From positions 1,302,001 to 1,366,000 of the forward strand of contig NZ_JAAOYX010000001.1 in assembly GCF_011759605.1 (NCBI RefSeq): a stretch of DNA of 64,000 nt. Direction: 5' to 3'. The notes beneath the pieces are model-generated. The model ran no database searches, had not been told where the DNA came from, and saw nothing but the letters and a program-made list of their open reading frames with translations. The position numbers and the translations under genes were made by a program. Source of the DNA: Luteibacter sp. SG786. Lineage in GTDB: Bacteria > Pseudomonadota > Gammaproteobacteria > Xanthomonadales > Rhodanobacteraceae. Positions 15,229 through 24,724 of this stretch are shown here, piece after piece. Within the stretch, counting starts at the first letter, position 1. The number at the start of each line of letters is the position of its first letter.

Positions 15229-16668
15229 TCAGGCCTGTCGCTTCAGCCGGCTGTGGCGGTAGCCGTAGGCGATGTAGACGATGACGCCCAGGGCGGTCCA
15301 GACACCCATCAACACCCAGTTGCGCACACCCATCGACCACAGAAGCCCGATGCAGCTGAGGATGCCCAGCACGCACGTGACCGGAGCCCAGGGCACGCGG
15401 AACGTGCGCGGGAGGTCCGGCGCCGTCTTGCGCAGGATCATGACGCCGGCGCACACGGCGCAGAACGCGACCAGCGTGCCCATGGACGTGAGATCGCCGA
15501 GCACGTTCAGCGGGAACACGGCGGCGAGCAAGGCGATGCCCAGGCCGGTGATGACGGTGTTGATGTGCGGGGTGCGGTACTTCGGGTGGATGGTGGTGAA
15601 CACTTTCGGCATCAGGCCATCGCGCCCCATGATCATGAAGATGCGCGGCTGGGCGATGATCATCACCAGCACCACGGACGAAAGCCCGATGAGCGCACCC
15701 ACCTCCACCACGCCGCGCAGCCAGCCCAGTTCCGGATGCTGGCGGATCGCCGTGACCACCGGTTCGGACGTGCCGAGTTCGGTGAAGGGAACCAGGCCGG
15801 TGAGTACCGCCGCCATGGCGATGTAGAGCACGGTGCAGATGGCGAGCGAGGCGAGCGTGCCGATGGGCATGTCGCGCTGCGGGTTCTTCGACTCCTGGGC
15901 CGCGGTGGACGTGGCCTCGAAACCGATATAGGCGAAGAACACCATCGACGCGCCGCGCAGGATGCCGCTCCAGCCGTATTTGTCGCCGCCCTCGTTGGCG
16001 GGAATGAAGGGGTGCCAGTTGGCGGTGTCGATGTGGCTGGCGCCGACGACGATCACCAGGATGATGAGCGCGGTCTTCAGCAGCACCATGGCCATGTTGA
16101 TGCCGGTGGACTCCTTGATGCCCACGTAGCAGACCCAGGTGAGCGCCAGGGTGATGCCCACCGCCGGAAGATTGAACAGCGCGCCCGTGAGCACCATGTG
16201 GCCGTCCACCCAGTCCACGGGCGCGTTGGTGAGCGCCGGAGGAATGTGGATGCCGACATGGTCGAGCAGGCTGACGAAGTAGCCCGTCCAGCTCACCGCC
16301 ACCGCGGAGGCCGAGACACCGTATTCGAGGATGAGGTTCCAGCCGATGAACCACGCCGCGCCTTCGCCGAGGGTGGCGTAAGCGTAGGAATAGGCGCTGC
16401 CGGACACGGGGATCATCGACGCGAACTCGGCGTAGCACAGCGCCGTGAACGTGCTGCAGATGGCCGCGAGGATGAAGGAAAGGATGATGGCCGGCCCGGC
16501 GTGCTCGGCCGCGGCCACGCCGGTGATGACGAAGATGCCGCCGCCGATGACCGCGCCGATACCCAGCGCCGTGAGTCCCCATGGTCCGAGAGTGCGTCGC
16601 AGGGCCGGGCCGTGTGCGTCGTCGGGTTCCGCCTGGGGTGCTTTCTTGGCAAGTAACTGCTGGAGCAT
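15229..16668 (-). CDS. APC-family amino-acid permease
   Basis: A 479-residue integral membrane protein with about 12 hydrophobic segments, beginning near GLTALGIGAVIGGGIFVITG (first helix motif of the APC superfamily). Conserved SKNPQRDMPIG and FNPKYRTP-like stretches place it with the cationic/YfnA-type amino-acid permeases. The start is placed at the ATG ending at 16668 (MLQQLLAKK); 15 extra upstream codons are open but have no ribosome site. A close paralogue lies just upstream on the same strand, after a terminator, so the two are transcribed separately. Substrate unknown. Confidence 0.85.
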   Translation of the reverse strand: MLQQLLAKKAPQAEPDDAHGPALRRTLGPWGLTALGIGAVIGGGIFVITGVAAAEHAGPAIILSFILAAICSTFTALCYAEFASMIPVSGSAYSYAYATLGEGAAWFIGWNLILEYGVSASAVAVSWTGYFVSLLDHVGIHIPPALTNAPVDWVDGHMVLTGALFNLPAVGITLALTWVCYVGIKESTGINMAMVLLKTALIILVIVVGASHIDTANWHPFIPANEGGDKYGWSGILRGASMVFFAYIGFEATSTAAQESKNPQRDMPIGTLASLAICTVLYIAMAAVLTGLVPFTELGTSEPVVTAIRQHPELGWLRGVVEVGALIGLSSVVLVMIIAQPRIFMIMGRDGLMPKVFTTIHPKYRTPHINTVITGLGIALLAAVFPLNVLGDLTSMGTLVAFCAVCAGVMILRKTAPDLPRTFRVPWAPVTCVLGILSCIGLLWSMGVRNWVLMGVWTALGVIVYIAYGYRHSRLKRQA

Positions 16669-16711
16669 GGACAGCCTGGATGTCGTGTTCGATGGAGGAT
16701 AGTGCAAATGC

Positions 16712-16739
16712 AAAGGCCGGCGGACGCCCGCCGGCCTTT
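16712..16739 (-). terminator. Terminator between the two permease genes
   Basis: AAAGGCCGGCGG-ACGC-CCGCCGGCCTTT, a perfect 12-bp stem 18 bases after the stop of the upstream permease gene, followed by T-containing sequence on the minus strand. It should end transcription of the 16758-18248 gene. Confidence 0.75.
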
Positions 16740-16757
16740 TCGTCTGTGGGCTGAGGC

Positions 16758-18248
16758 TCAGCCCAGGGACTTGCGCAGCTTGCTGTGCGCGTAGCCGTAG
16801 CCGAAGTAGATGGCCTGGCCGATGACGATCCAGCCGACCATCAGGCGCCAGTGCTCTTCGAACGCCTGCCAGAACAGATACACGCAGGCGAGGGCGCCGG
16901 TGACGCAGATCGGCCAGACGAACGGCACGCGGAAGCTGCGCTTCAGGTCCGGACGGGTGTAGCGGAGGATGAGCACGCCCACGCAGACGGTGGCGAAGGC
17001 GAGCAGGGTGCCCATCGACACCAGTTCGCCGAGCACGCTGACCGGGAACAGGCCGGCCATGGCGGCGGCGGCCACGCCCACGATGATGGTGCCGATGTAC
17101 GGAGTGCGGAACTTCGGGTGCACCTTGGCCATGGTCTGCGGCAGCAGGCCGTCTTTCGCCATCGAGAAGAAGATGCGCGGAAGGCCCATGAGCATCACCA
17201 GGATGACCGAGGACAGGCCGGTGATGGCGCCGAGCACCACGATGGCCTTCAGCCAGGACAGGTGCGGATACAGGCCTAGCGCGGTGGCCACCGGCTCCGG
17301 CGTGTTGAGCATGCGGAACGGCGCGATGCCGGTAAGCACGAGGGCCACGGCGATGTACAGCACGGTGCAGATGGCGAGCGAGCCGAGGATGCCGATGGGC
17401 ATGTCGCGCTGCGGATTCTTCGCTTCGCCCGCCGCGGTCGACACCGCGTCGAAGCCGACGTAGGAGAAGAAGACGATGGTGGCCGCGCGGAAGATGCCGC
17501 CCCAGCCGAACGTGCCCGGACCTTCCGCTTCCGGAATGAACGGATGCCAGTTGGACGGGTTGATGACCTGGATGGCGAAGGCGAGGAACAGCAGGATCAC
17601 GGTGACCTTGATGGCCACGATGATCGAGTTGACGAACGCCGATTGCGTGATGCCGACGTAGCAGAGCCCGGAAAGGGCGGCGATGATGGCCACCGCCGGC
17701 AGGTTGATCAACGTGCCGGTGGCCTGGATGTGGCCGTCGACGAACTGGAAGGGTGCGGACGACAGAGACACCGGCAGGGCGAGGTTCGTGCCGGCCATCT
17801 GGCCGACCATGCCGAGCAGTTCGTTGAAATAGCCGGACCAGCCGGCGGCGACGGTGGCCGCGGCGAAGAGGTATTCGAGGACGAGGTTCCAGCCGACGAA
17901 CCAGGCGACGTACTCGCCGAGGGTGGCATAGGAATAAGAGTAGGCGCTGCCGGAAACCGGAAGCATGGCGGCGAACTCGGCGTAGCAGAGGCCGGCCAGG
18001 GCGCAGGCGAAGCCCGCGATGAGGAAACTGATGACCAGCGCGGGGCCCGCATGCAGCGCGGCGGCCTGCCCGGTGATGACGAAGATACCTGCACCGATGA
18101 CGGCGCCGACGCCGAGGAGAATCAGGTGCTTGGCCGTGAGGACTCGCTTGAGCTCGCCGCTTGCGTGCGCACCGGTTTCGATGTGTTCGCCAGCGTCGAC
18201 GTGCGGCGCGGCCTCAATGGGATGCGTCGCGAACAGGTGTTTCAGCAT
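16758..18248 (-). CDS. APC-family amino-acid permease, tandem paralogue
   Basis: A 496-residue permease with the same architecture as its neighbour (ILLGVGAVIGAGIFVITGQA at helix 1; AKNPQRDMPIGILGSLAICT). It has a longer hydrophilic N terminus (about 40 residues with several His). The high similarity and adjacency point to a tandem duplication followed by divergence, probably in substrate range. Its mRNA should end at the terminator 16712-16739. Confidence 0.85.
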   Translation of the reverse strand: MLKHLFATHPIEAAPHVDAGEHIETGAHASGELKRVLTAKHLILLGVGAVIGAGIFVITGQAAALHAGPALVISFLIAGFACALAGLCYAEFAAMLPVSGSAYSYSYATLGEYVAWFVGWNLVLEYLFAAATVAAGWSGYFNELLGMVGQMAGTNLALPVSLSSAPFQFVDGHIQATGTLINLPAVAIIAALSGLCYVGITQSAFVNSIIVAIKVTVILLFLAFAIQVINPSNWHPFIPEAEGPGTFGWGGIFRAATIVFFSYVGFDAVSTAAGEAKNPQRDMPIGILGSLAICTVLYIAVALVLTGIAPFRMLNTPEPVATALGLYPHLSWLKAIVVLGAITGLSSVILVMLMGLPRIFFSMAKDGLLPQTMAKVHPKFRTPYIGTIIVGVAAAAMAGLFPVSVLGELVSMGTLLAFATVCVGVLILRYTRPDLKRSFRVPFVWPICVTGALACVYLFWQAFEEHWRLMVGWIVIGQAIYFGYGYAHSKLRKSLG

Positions 18249-18461
18249 GTGTCTCCCCTACTGCCGGAATGTAGCCTTTTATTATTGGAACCGCCGCGTG
18301 CCGCGGTGGACGCGCCTCTGCCCGGAAGCGCTGGCACGGCACCATAGCCCAGGGGGGCTCGGCCGTACAAGCTGCAATGCGAGGCCTGCCAAGGCATTGC
18401 ATGCGGCGAGCGAGGTGTCGACCATGACTTGCGGCGGTTGTGCATATCGTGTCGCGGTGTT

Positions 18462-19427
18462 TTAGAAAACCATGTTGAGCGCCACCTGGGGCGCCACATA
18501 ATCGGCCGTGTTGCGGCCGCCGACGGTGAACTGCACGCCCGCGATGAGTCCCGTGTTCGGCGTGAAGTTGTATTCGACGGCGGGCGCGAGACTGAATTCC
18601 TGGCTGGGAGCCAGCCTGTACGCCATGCGCGAGCCGCCTGCAGCCGTGCCGGCGACGCTCACGGCGCTGGCACGGTTCCAGATGGCTTCGCCCACGAGCA
18701 CCCAGCGGGCGTCCAGCGCGTATTCGGCTGCCACGGAGGCGTTCCATGCCTGACCCAGCCGTGCGTGGCCGCGAAAACCTGCATCGGTACCGTACACGCT
18801 GCTGTCGCGCACCCGGATGCGACCGGGAGACGGGCTCCACGCCAGCTGGCCGCGCCAACGGATGGCCTGGCCGCCGTCGAGCCAGAAGAGTTCCTGGGCG
18901 CCGAACGCGAACGTGGTGCGCATGGCGCCATTGCCCGTACCGTTCAGCGGGTTGGTGTCGAGGCGGTGGTAGCGCCCGGTGGGCAGACGTTGGGCCAGGG
19001 CCAGCCCCAGCACCAGGCCTGTGCCGTCGGCGGCCGGCCCACGGAGGCGCTGTTGGAAGCGAACCGTGGTGTCGCCCACGCGCATACCGTCGGTGTGTTG
19101 CCCGTTGCCCGAGGTACGAGCCGCATTGAGGATGACCTGCGCGGACGCCGTGTCGGTGAGGGCATAGGTGATTGGCAGCGCAATCTGCCACTGCCGGACG
19201 GTGGGTTTGCTTTCGTGGCGGCCGCCACGGTTGTCGTAGCTGCCGCGCGTATTGGTATGAATGAGGTAGGGCTGGATGTTCACCATGCCGGCCGGCAACG
19301 CATTGACGGCGGGGGTGACGAGGGGGCCGGTGAAATTGGCTTCGCCGGGAAGGGCTGCACCCCAGACGGCAGCGGGGCCGGAGCACGCCAGCGCGAACGC
19401 GGCGGCGGACTTCAATTTCTGCGACAT
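18462..19427 (-). CDS. Outer-membrane beta-barrel protein (phenol-degradation MetA-pathway type)
   Basis: A 321-residue secreted protein: signal peptide MSQKLKSAAAFALACSG...AVWGA, then alternating strands with many aromatic and Gly residues and a final Phe (NMVF), the outer-membrane barrel signature. The pattern (LPAGMVNIQPYL, ALAQRLPTGRY) resembles the 'MetA-pathway of phenol degradation' barrel family. The start is fixed by AAGGAG just before the ATG ending at 19427; a longer frame upstream has no support. No partner transport genes are adjacent. Specificity unknown. Confidence 0.7.
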   Translation of the reverse strand: MSQKLKSAAAFALACSGPAAVWGAALPGEANFTGPLVTPAVNALPAGMVNIQPYLIHTNTRGSYDNRGGRHESKPTVRQWQIALPITYALTDTASAQVILNAARTSGNGQHTDGMRVGDTTVRFQQRLRGPAADGTGLVLGLALAQRLPTGRYHRLDTNPLNGTGNGAMRTTFAFGAQELFWLDGGQAIRWRGQLAWSPSPGRIRVRDSSVYGTDAGFRGHARLGQAWNASVAAEYALDARWVLVGEAIWNRASAVSVAGTAAGGSRMAYRLAPSQEFSLAPAVEYNFTPNTGLIAGVQFTVGGRNTADYVAPQVALNMVF

Positions 19428-19575
19428 ACGCGACTCCTTGCATTGCACAGCGGACGCTGCGGACGGAGCGCGTCGTGCGCCCGTTGACATCGTAGGCAAG
19501 CCTCTACCGGCGGCGACATCGGACTAATCCGAAAAAGACGTGCGAAAATGCCGGCTCTTTCGAAGCCTTCCCCTC

Positions 19576-20124
19576 ATGGACGCCGCACGACAGCATTTGC
19601 TCGACGCACTGGACGACTACGCGGCCCGCTGGCCGGACGAAGCCGCGGTACACCACTTCATCGCCTGGGGGCGCAACGAGGCGCGGCCCTTCCACCGCGA
19701 AACACTGCGTGGCCATTTCACCGCTTCGGCGTGGCTGGTAAGCGCGGACGGCGAACGTGCGTTACTGATGCACCACCGGAAACTGGGCCGTTGGCTGCAG
19801 CCCGGTGGGCATGCGGACGGGGACGCGGATCTTCCGGGCGTCGCGTTGCGCGAGGCCGGGGAAGAAACGGGCTTGATGGGGCTGGCGGTCCTTCCGGGCA
19901 TCTTCGACGTGGACCGCCACGTCATTCCGGCCCGCGGAGCCGAGCTGGAGCATTGGCATTACGACGTGCGCTATGCCGTGGTCGCTTGCGGTGGCGAAGG
20001 TTTCATGGCGAATGAAGAATCGCTGGAACTGGCGTGGCGCCCGGTGCCGGAGATCGCGCGCGATCCGTCCCTGGATCCGTCGCTCCGCCGCATGGCGTCG
20101 AAATGGCTGTCCGGCCGCCGCTGA
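19576..20124 (+). CDS. NUDIX hydrolase
   Basis: A 182-residue protein with a Nudix box at residues 78-100 (GGHADGDADLPGVALREAGE ending ETGL). The core REAGEETGL is intact; the first Glu of the classic motif is Ala, as in several members of this GGH-type subfamily. Nudix enzymes hydrolyse nucleoside-diphosphate derivatives; the substrate cannot be inferred. The start ATG 19576 was chosen over an in-frame 19540 start because the shorter protein begins directly with the first helix. It converges on nbaC, nine bases away. Confidence 0.82.
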   Translation: MDAARQHLLDALDDYAARWPDEAAVHHFIAWGRNEARPFHRETLRGHFTASAWLVSADGERALLMHHRKLGRWLQPGGHADGDADLPGVALREAGEETGLMGLAVLPGIFDVDRHVIPARGAELEHWHYDVRYAVVACGGEGFMANEESLELAWRPVPEIARDPSLDPSLRRMASKWLSGRR

Positions 20125-20133
20125 CGGGCTGGT

Positions 20134-20658
20134 TCAGTCCGCGTACCTGGCCGGCGCCGGGTGGATCGCGCCGCAGTTGCCACAGGTGCGAGCCTCCACC
20201 GACCGATAGAACCTGTCGAAAACCGGCGGAAAGTCGGTTTCGATGCTGCCCAGCGTGAAGTACTGCTCGTACAGCTTGTGGTTGCACGCTTCGCAGAACC
20301 ACATCAGGCCGTCTTTCTCGCCCGCCATGCGGCGCCTTTCGATCACCAGCCCGATCGAATCGGGCATGCGTTGCGGCGAGTGCGGCACCCGGGGAGGCAG
20401 GTAGAACATCTGCCCGGCCTTGATCGGGATGTCGCGGGCCTGGCCATCGTCCTGCACTTTCAGCACCATCTCGCCTTCGAGCTGGTAGAAGAACTCCGGC
20501 CCCTCGTCGTAATGGTAGTCGGTGCGAGAATTCGGGCCGCCGACGATCATGACGATGAGGTCGCCGTCGACAATGCATTTATTGCCGACGGGTGGCTTGA
20601 GCAGGGCGCGGTTCTCGTCGATCCAGCGTTCAAGGTCGATGGGTGGCAGCAGGCTCAT
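20134..20658 (-). CDS. nbaC: 3-hydroxyanthranilate 3,4-dioxygenase
   Basis: A 174-residue cupin with Fe ligands His49, Glu55 ([12 protein letters not shown]) and His93 (VPHSPQR), plus a rubredoxin-like metal site from Cys122, Cys125, Cys159 and Cys162 (CEAC, CGNC), exactly as in bacterial HAAO enzymes. It opens the ring of 3-hydroxyanthranilate in tryptophan degradation or quinolinate synthesis. The other kynurenine-pathway genes are not in the window. The neighbouring FAD oxidoreductase is divergent. Confidence 0.93.
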   Translation of the reverse strand: MSLLPPIDLERWIDENRALLKPPVGNKCIVDGDLIVMIVGGPNSRTDYHYDEGPEFFYQLEGEMVLKVQDDGQARDIPIKAGQMFYLPPRVPHSPQRMPDSIGLVIERRRMAGEKDGLMWFCEACNHKLYEQYFTLGSIETDFPPVFDRFYRSVEARTCGNCGAIHPAPARYAD

Positions 20659-20774
20659 GGCATGGATTGCTTGGGACGTTCGCGAATCATACGCCTGAAC
20701 GTGTGCAGGGACGGACCTTTCGCCCCGGCGCGCGGTCTTGTACAACGGCGCACCTGACCTTGAGAATCCGCCCG

Positions 20775-22049
20775 ATGCCGTCGTGGTACCACGACCGAAC
20801 GACCGTCCCCGCGCTTCGGCCGCCGCCGCAAGGGCGGCGCGAGGCCGCGGTCGTCGTCGTGGGCGGCGGGTTCGCCGGGCTGAATACGGCCCTGGGATTG
20901 GCCGCCCGCGGCGTGCGCGACGTGGTCGTCCTGGAATCCCAATGGATCGGCTTCGGGGCGTCGGGCCGGAACGGCGGCTTCGTCTTCGCCGGCTATTCGC
21001 TGGGCGAAACGGCGTTGCTGGAGCAGGCAGGGCCGGAACGGGCTCGCGCGCTTTACGCGCGCACGGTGGACGCGGTGAATCTGATTCGCGAGCGGATCGC
21101 GGTGCTGGGTATCGATTGCGACGCCGTCGATGCGGGGGTGGTCTGGGCGAACTGGTTCCGCGACGCCGCGGTGCTGCGCTCGCGGCAGCGTCTGCTTGCC
21201 GAACATTACGGTGCGGACTGGCAGTGGATACCCGAGGACGCCATGCACGAATTCGTGCGCAGCCCCCGGTACCACGATGGACTCTACGAGCGGAACGCCC
21301 TGCACATCGATCCTCTGGCCTACGCGCGTGGTCTGGCGCAAGCGGCCGAACGGGCGGGAGTGCGCATCCACGAATCGTCGCGCGTGCGCATGCTCGAACG
21401 TCGGGGCCCGCGCTGGGTGCTGCGTGTGGGCGATGCCGAACTGGAAACCCCGAACGTGGTGCTCGCCTGCGGCGGTTACCTTGCCGGACTGGACCGCCGC
21501 ATCGATCGCGCGGTGCTGCCCATTGCCACTTATGTGATGGTGACCGAACCGTTGGGCGAGCGACTCGGCGAATGCCTGCGCACGCGCGCCGCGGTGTACG
21601 ACACGCGCTTCGCCTTCGATTACTATCGACCGCTTGCCGACACGCGCCTGCTCTGGGGCGGCCGCATTTCGGTGCGCGACCGGTCGCCACGTGCCGTGCA
21701 ACGACTCCTGAAGCGCGACCTCGCACGCGTGTTTCCGTCGCTGGCGGATGTGCGGGTCGAGCAGGCATGGTCGGGCCTGATGAGCTATGCACGTCACGAA
21801 ATGCCCCAGGTGGGCACGCATGGAAACGGCCTATGGTATGCACAAGCGTTCGGCGGCCACGGGCTGGCACCGACATGCGCGGCCGGCGAAGCGTTGGCGG
21901 AAGCCATCGCATCGGGGGAGCCGGTGCTCGATGCGTACGCGGGCTTCGGCCTGGATCCGGTACACCGGCCGTTCGGTTATCTGGCCGCGCAAGGCACCTA
22001 TTGGAAATACGAATTGCGCGACTGGTTCAAGTCGCGACTGGAAGGATGA
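20775..22049 (+). CDS. FAD-dependent amine/amino-acid oxidoreductase (DAO family, PuuB-like)
   Basis: A 424-residue flavoprotein: ADP-binding [14 protein letters not shown] (about 27-40) followed by GASGRNGGF, the hallmark of gamma-glutamylputrescine oxidase-like DAO proteins, and a C-terminal FAD segment ([14 protein letters not shown]). Such enzymes oxidise secondary amines or amino acids and release H2O2. The start ATG 20775 leaves a short N-terminal tail. The csaA-type gene follows one base after the stop, suggesting an operon. Substrate unknown. Confidence 0.8.
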   Translation: MPSWYHDRTTVPALRPPPQGRREAAVVVVGGGFAGLNTALGLAARGVRDVVVLESQWIGFGASGRNGGFVFAGYSLGETALLEQAGPERARALYARTVDAVNLIRERIAVLGIDCDAVDAGVVWANWFRDAAVLRSRQRLLAEHYGADWQWIPEDAMHEFVRSPRYHDGLYERNALHIDPLAYARGLAQAAERAGVRIHESSRVRMLERRGPRWVLRVGDAELETPNVVLACGGYLAGLDRRIDRAVLPIATYVMVTEPLGERLGECLRTRAAVYDTRFAFDYYRPLADTRLLWGGRISVRDRSPRAVQRLLKRDLARVFPSLADVRVEQAWSGLMSYARHEMPQVGTHGNGLWYAQAFGGHGLAPTCAAGEALAEAIASGEPVLDAYAGFGLDPVHRPFGYLAAQGTYWKYELRDWFKSRLEG

Positions 22050-22050
22050 G

Positions 22051-22386
22051 ATGAGCGAAGAAATCAGCTGGGCAGACTTCGAGAAGGTGCAACTGGTGGC
22101 GGGCACGATCGTGCGCGCCGAAGCATTCCCCGAAGCGCGTCGACCGGCTTACAAGATCTGGGCGGACTTCGGCCCGCACGGCGAGAAGAAGACGAGCGCG
22201 CAGGTGGCGGCCATCTACAGCGCAGAAGAACTGGTCGGCAAGCAGATCGTCGGTGTGATCAACTTCCCGGAAAAACAGATCGGGCCCTTCCGCTCGCAAT
22301 TCCTGCTGACGGGTTTCCATACCGACGAGGGTGTGGTCATCACCACGACCGAGCGAGCGGTGCCAAACGGTAGCCGGCTGGCGTGA
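22051..22386 (+). CDS. csaA: CsaA-type tRNA-binding-domain protein
   Basis: A 111-residue single OB-fold tRNA-binding domain. The blocks [49 protein letters not shown] and the end VPNGSRLA are those of CsaA, a small dimeric chaperone-like protein that binds tRNA. The ATG begins one base after the preceding stop. A remnant of the palindromic repeat (GGCTCCCACAG) lies just after the stop. Confidence 0.88.
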   Translation: MSEEISWADFEKVQLVAGTIVRAEAFPEARRPAYKIWADFGPHGEKKTSAQVAAIYSAEELVGKQIVGVINFPEKQIGPFRSQFLLTGFHTDEGVVITTTERAVPNGSRLA

Positions 22387-22404
22387 GGCTCCCACAGGAG
22401 GGGC

Positions 22405-23331
22405 TTAACGGGAGTGGCGGTCGAGCCATACGAGCACGCCCTGGGCGTTGAGGCGGATGTCCACCTCCAGCACTTTCACGATCTCCGCCGTGGTCAGTGT
22501 GACGCCTTGTGCGCGGGCACGCTCGACATAAAGATCGATGAAGTCGAAGGCGATGCGTTGTTCGCGGTCGGGAGCGGAGGCGTGTCGGCGAGCAATGGCA
22601 ACCATGGCGTCGATCGACCGGTGCAGATCGCCGGCAAGCCGCTTCACGTCGGTCACCCTGCCGTAATGCGTGAGGTACATGGCCTCAGGCTCGTAACGCA
22701 TGAGGCGTTCGATGGACGCGTGAGCCGCGTCGGGGTCGAATTGGACCGGTGACGTGGTGGGGATGATGAAGGGCCCACCCGGCGAATCGAGTTCGCGATA
22801 GGAAAGGCCGAACACGTCGCCGGTGAAGAACGCATTGGAGCGTTCATCGTGTATGGCGATGTGGTGACGGGCATGGCCGGGCGTGTCGAGGCAGAGCAGG
22901 GCGCGGCCGGCCAGGTCGACGACGAAGCCGTCGTCTGCTTCGATGACGCGGTCTTTCGGCACGGGAACGATGTCGCCGTAGTCCCTGCGCACGATGTCCT
23001 CCCCGCCATATACGGCGGCGGCACCGGCGATAAGGGCGGAGGGGTCGATCATGTGCGGGGCGCCGCGAGGATGCACCGCGAGCATGGCGTTGGGCAGGTG
23101 CCGCATCAGCTGACCGGCACCCGCGGAGTGATCGAGGTGGACATGGGTGAGGATCACCCAGTCGATGTCTTTCGGCTGAAGATCGGCGTCGGCGATCGCG
23201 TCAAGGAAGCGGGGCAGCGAATGCGCGGTACCGCTGTCGATGAAGGCGCCCCGGCCTCGTTCGGCGACCAGGTAGGCCGCATCGAAGGAGGGGCGGGCAA
23301 AGCCCGTGTCGATGGTGTGGATGCCGTGCAT
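22405..23331 (-). CDS. MBL-fold metallo-hydrolase
   Basis: A 308-residue metallo-beta-lactamase-fold protein. HVHLDH (63-68) supplies the metal ligands, followed by DTPGHARHH, FTGDVFG and LTHYG, so the two-metal site is complete. No signal peptide; cytoplasmic. A C-terminal helical extension of about 80 residues follows the core. Similar proteins are annotated as hydrolases of thioesters or lactones, but the substrate is not evident. It reads toward csaA. Confidence 0.8.
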   Translation of the reverse strand: MHGIHTIDTGFARPSFDAAYLVAERGRGAFIDSGTAHSLPRFLDAIADADLQPKDIDWVILTHVHLDHSAGAGQLMRHLPNAMLAVHPRGAPHMIDPSALIAGAAAVYGGEDIVRRDYGDIVPVPKDRVIEADDGFVVDLAGRALLCLDTPGHARHHIAIHDERSNAFFTGDVFGLSYRELDSPGGPFIIPTTSPVQFDPDAAHASIERLMRYEPEAMYLTHYGRVTDVKRLAGDLHRSIDAMVAIARRHASAPDREQRIAFDFIDLYVERARAQGVTLTTAEIVKVLEVDIRLNAQGVLVWLDRHSR

Positions 23332-23360
23332 GGGCTGAGGTTAGCTCCAAACCTTCGCTC

Positions 23361-23444
23361 TGTGTGGGAGCCGCTTCAGCGGCGATGGGTGCTCGCGGTA
23401 GCGTGCCCGCTGCCGCGGGATCGCCGCTGAAGCGGCTCCCACAC
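23361..23444. repeat. REP-like palindromic unit pair
   Basis: Two elements face each other: GTGTGGGAGCCGCTTCAGCG... and ...CCGCTGAAGCGGCTCCCACA. The left part, from 23356 to 23397, is identical to the copy inside mrfB. The unit sits between the MBL gene and the thiolase gene and would form a hairpin in the fadBA transcript. Confidence 0.9.
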
Positions 23445-23463
23445 GAGTGATCCTCTGGCCTTG

Positions 23464-24672
23464 TTACAGAGCCTCGAAGACGCCGGCGGCGCCCATGCCT
23501 GTGCCGATGCACATCGTGACCATGCCGTACTTCTGCTTGCGACGGCGCAGGCCGTGGATCAACGTGGCCGCGCGGACGGCGCCGGTGGCACCCAGGGGGT
23601 GGCCGAGGGCGATGGCGCCGCCCAGCGGATTCACCTTGGCCGGGTCGAGGCCGAGTTCGCGGATCACCGCAAGGGCCTGGGCTGCGAAGGCTTCATTAAG
23701 CTCGATCCAGTCGAGTTGGTCCTGCGTGATGCCCGTCTGCTTCAGCGCCTTCGGGATCGCTTCCTTCGGGCCGATACCCATCACCTCCGGCGCTACGCCG
23801 GCCACCGAGAAGCCCACGAAACGGGCGAGCGGGGTGAGGCCGTATTCCTTGATGGCCTTCTCGCTGGCGATCAGCAGGGCGCCGGCTCCGTCGGACATCT
23901 GCGAGGAATTGCCCGCGGTCACCGAACCGCCGAACTGGCCGTTACGGAATACCGGACGCAGCTTTCCCAGCACTTCCAGCGACGTGTCCTGGCGCGGACC
24001 TTCGTCGGTGTCGATGATGCGGCGGTCTTCACGCACGCTGTGGTTCTTCAGGTCCGGATAGCGGTCGTCGAGCTGGAAGGGCGTGATCTCGTCCTTGAAC
24101 TCGCCCGCGGCGATGGCCGCGATGGCCCGCTGGTGCGACTGCAGTGCGAAGGCGTCCTGGTCTTCGCGGCTCACTTTCCAACGCTCTGCCACTTTCTCGG
24201 CGGTGATACCCATGCCGAATGCAATGGCGCGGTTCTCGTCGTTCTCGAAGATGGCCGGGTTCATGGCGACCTTGTGGCCCATCATCGGCACCATGCTCAT
24301 CGACTCGGTGCCGCCGGCCAGCATGAGGTCGGCCTCGCCAAGGCGAATGCGGTCGGCGGCCATCGCAATAGCCTGCACGCCCGACGAACAGAAGCGGTTG
24401 ATGGTGACGCCCGGCACCTGCTCGGGCAGGCCTGCCAGCAACACGCCGATGCGCGCCACGTTCATGCCTTGCTCGGCTTCCGGCATCGCGCAACCGATGA
24501 CGGCGTCGGCGATCATGGCCGGGTCGATGCCCGGCGCCTGTTCCAGCACCGCACGGATGACGTGGGCCAGCATGTCGTCGGGGCGGGTGTTGCGGAATAC
24601 GCCGCGCGGCGCCTTGCCTACCGGGGTGCGGGTGGCGGCGACGATGTAGGCGTCTTGCACTTGCTTGCTCAT
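23464..24672 (-). CDS. fadA: Acetyl-CoA C-acyltransferase (thiolase)
   Basis: A 402-residue thiolase with nucleophile Cys95 (INRFCSSGVQ), His358 (GGAIALGHPLG) and Cys388 (MCIGTGMG). It performs the last, thiolytic step of beta-oxidation. The gene lies 52 bases after the multifunctional FadB-type gene under the PsrA-type regulator, so the operon is psrA-fadB-fadA. Substrate range points to long- or medium-chain acyl-CoA by context. Confidence 0.92.
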   Translation of the reverse strand: MSKQVQDAYIVAATRTPVGKAPRGVFRNTRPDDMLAHVIRAVLEQAPGIDPAMIADAVIGCAMPEAEQGMNVARIGVLLAGLPEQVPGVTINRFCSSGVQAIAMAADRIRLGEADLMLAGGTESMSMVPMMGHKVAMNPAIFENDENRAIAFGMGITAEKVAERWKVSREDQDAFALQSHQRAIAAIAAGEFKDEITPFQLDDRYPDLKNHSVREDRRIIDTDEGPRQDTSLEVLGKLRPVFRNGQFGGSVTAGNSSQMSDGAGALLIASEKAIKEYGLTPLARFVGFSVAGVAPEVMGIGPKEAIPKALKQTGITQDQLDWIELNEAFAAQALAVIRELGLDPAKVNPLGGAIALGHPLGATGAVRAATLIHGLRRRKQKYGMVTMCIGTGMGAAGVFEAL

Positions 24673-24724
24673 GGAAGTGTTTCCTTTAAGTGGGGAGGTG
24701 GGCTGCGTCAGAGCGCTGTGCGCG

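Noticed and set aside
20659-21912. Long upstream extension of the nbaC frame on the minus strand
   Set aside because: It is antisense to the FAD oxidoreductase gene and absent from the enzyme family; the ATG ending at 20658 gives the standard length.
22386-22397. GGCTCCCACAG after csaA as a complete REP-like unit
   Set aside because: Only one half-element is present, so it is noted as a remnant, not a unit.
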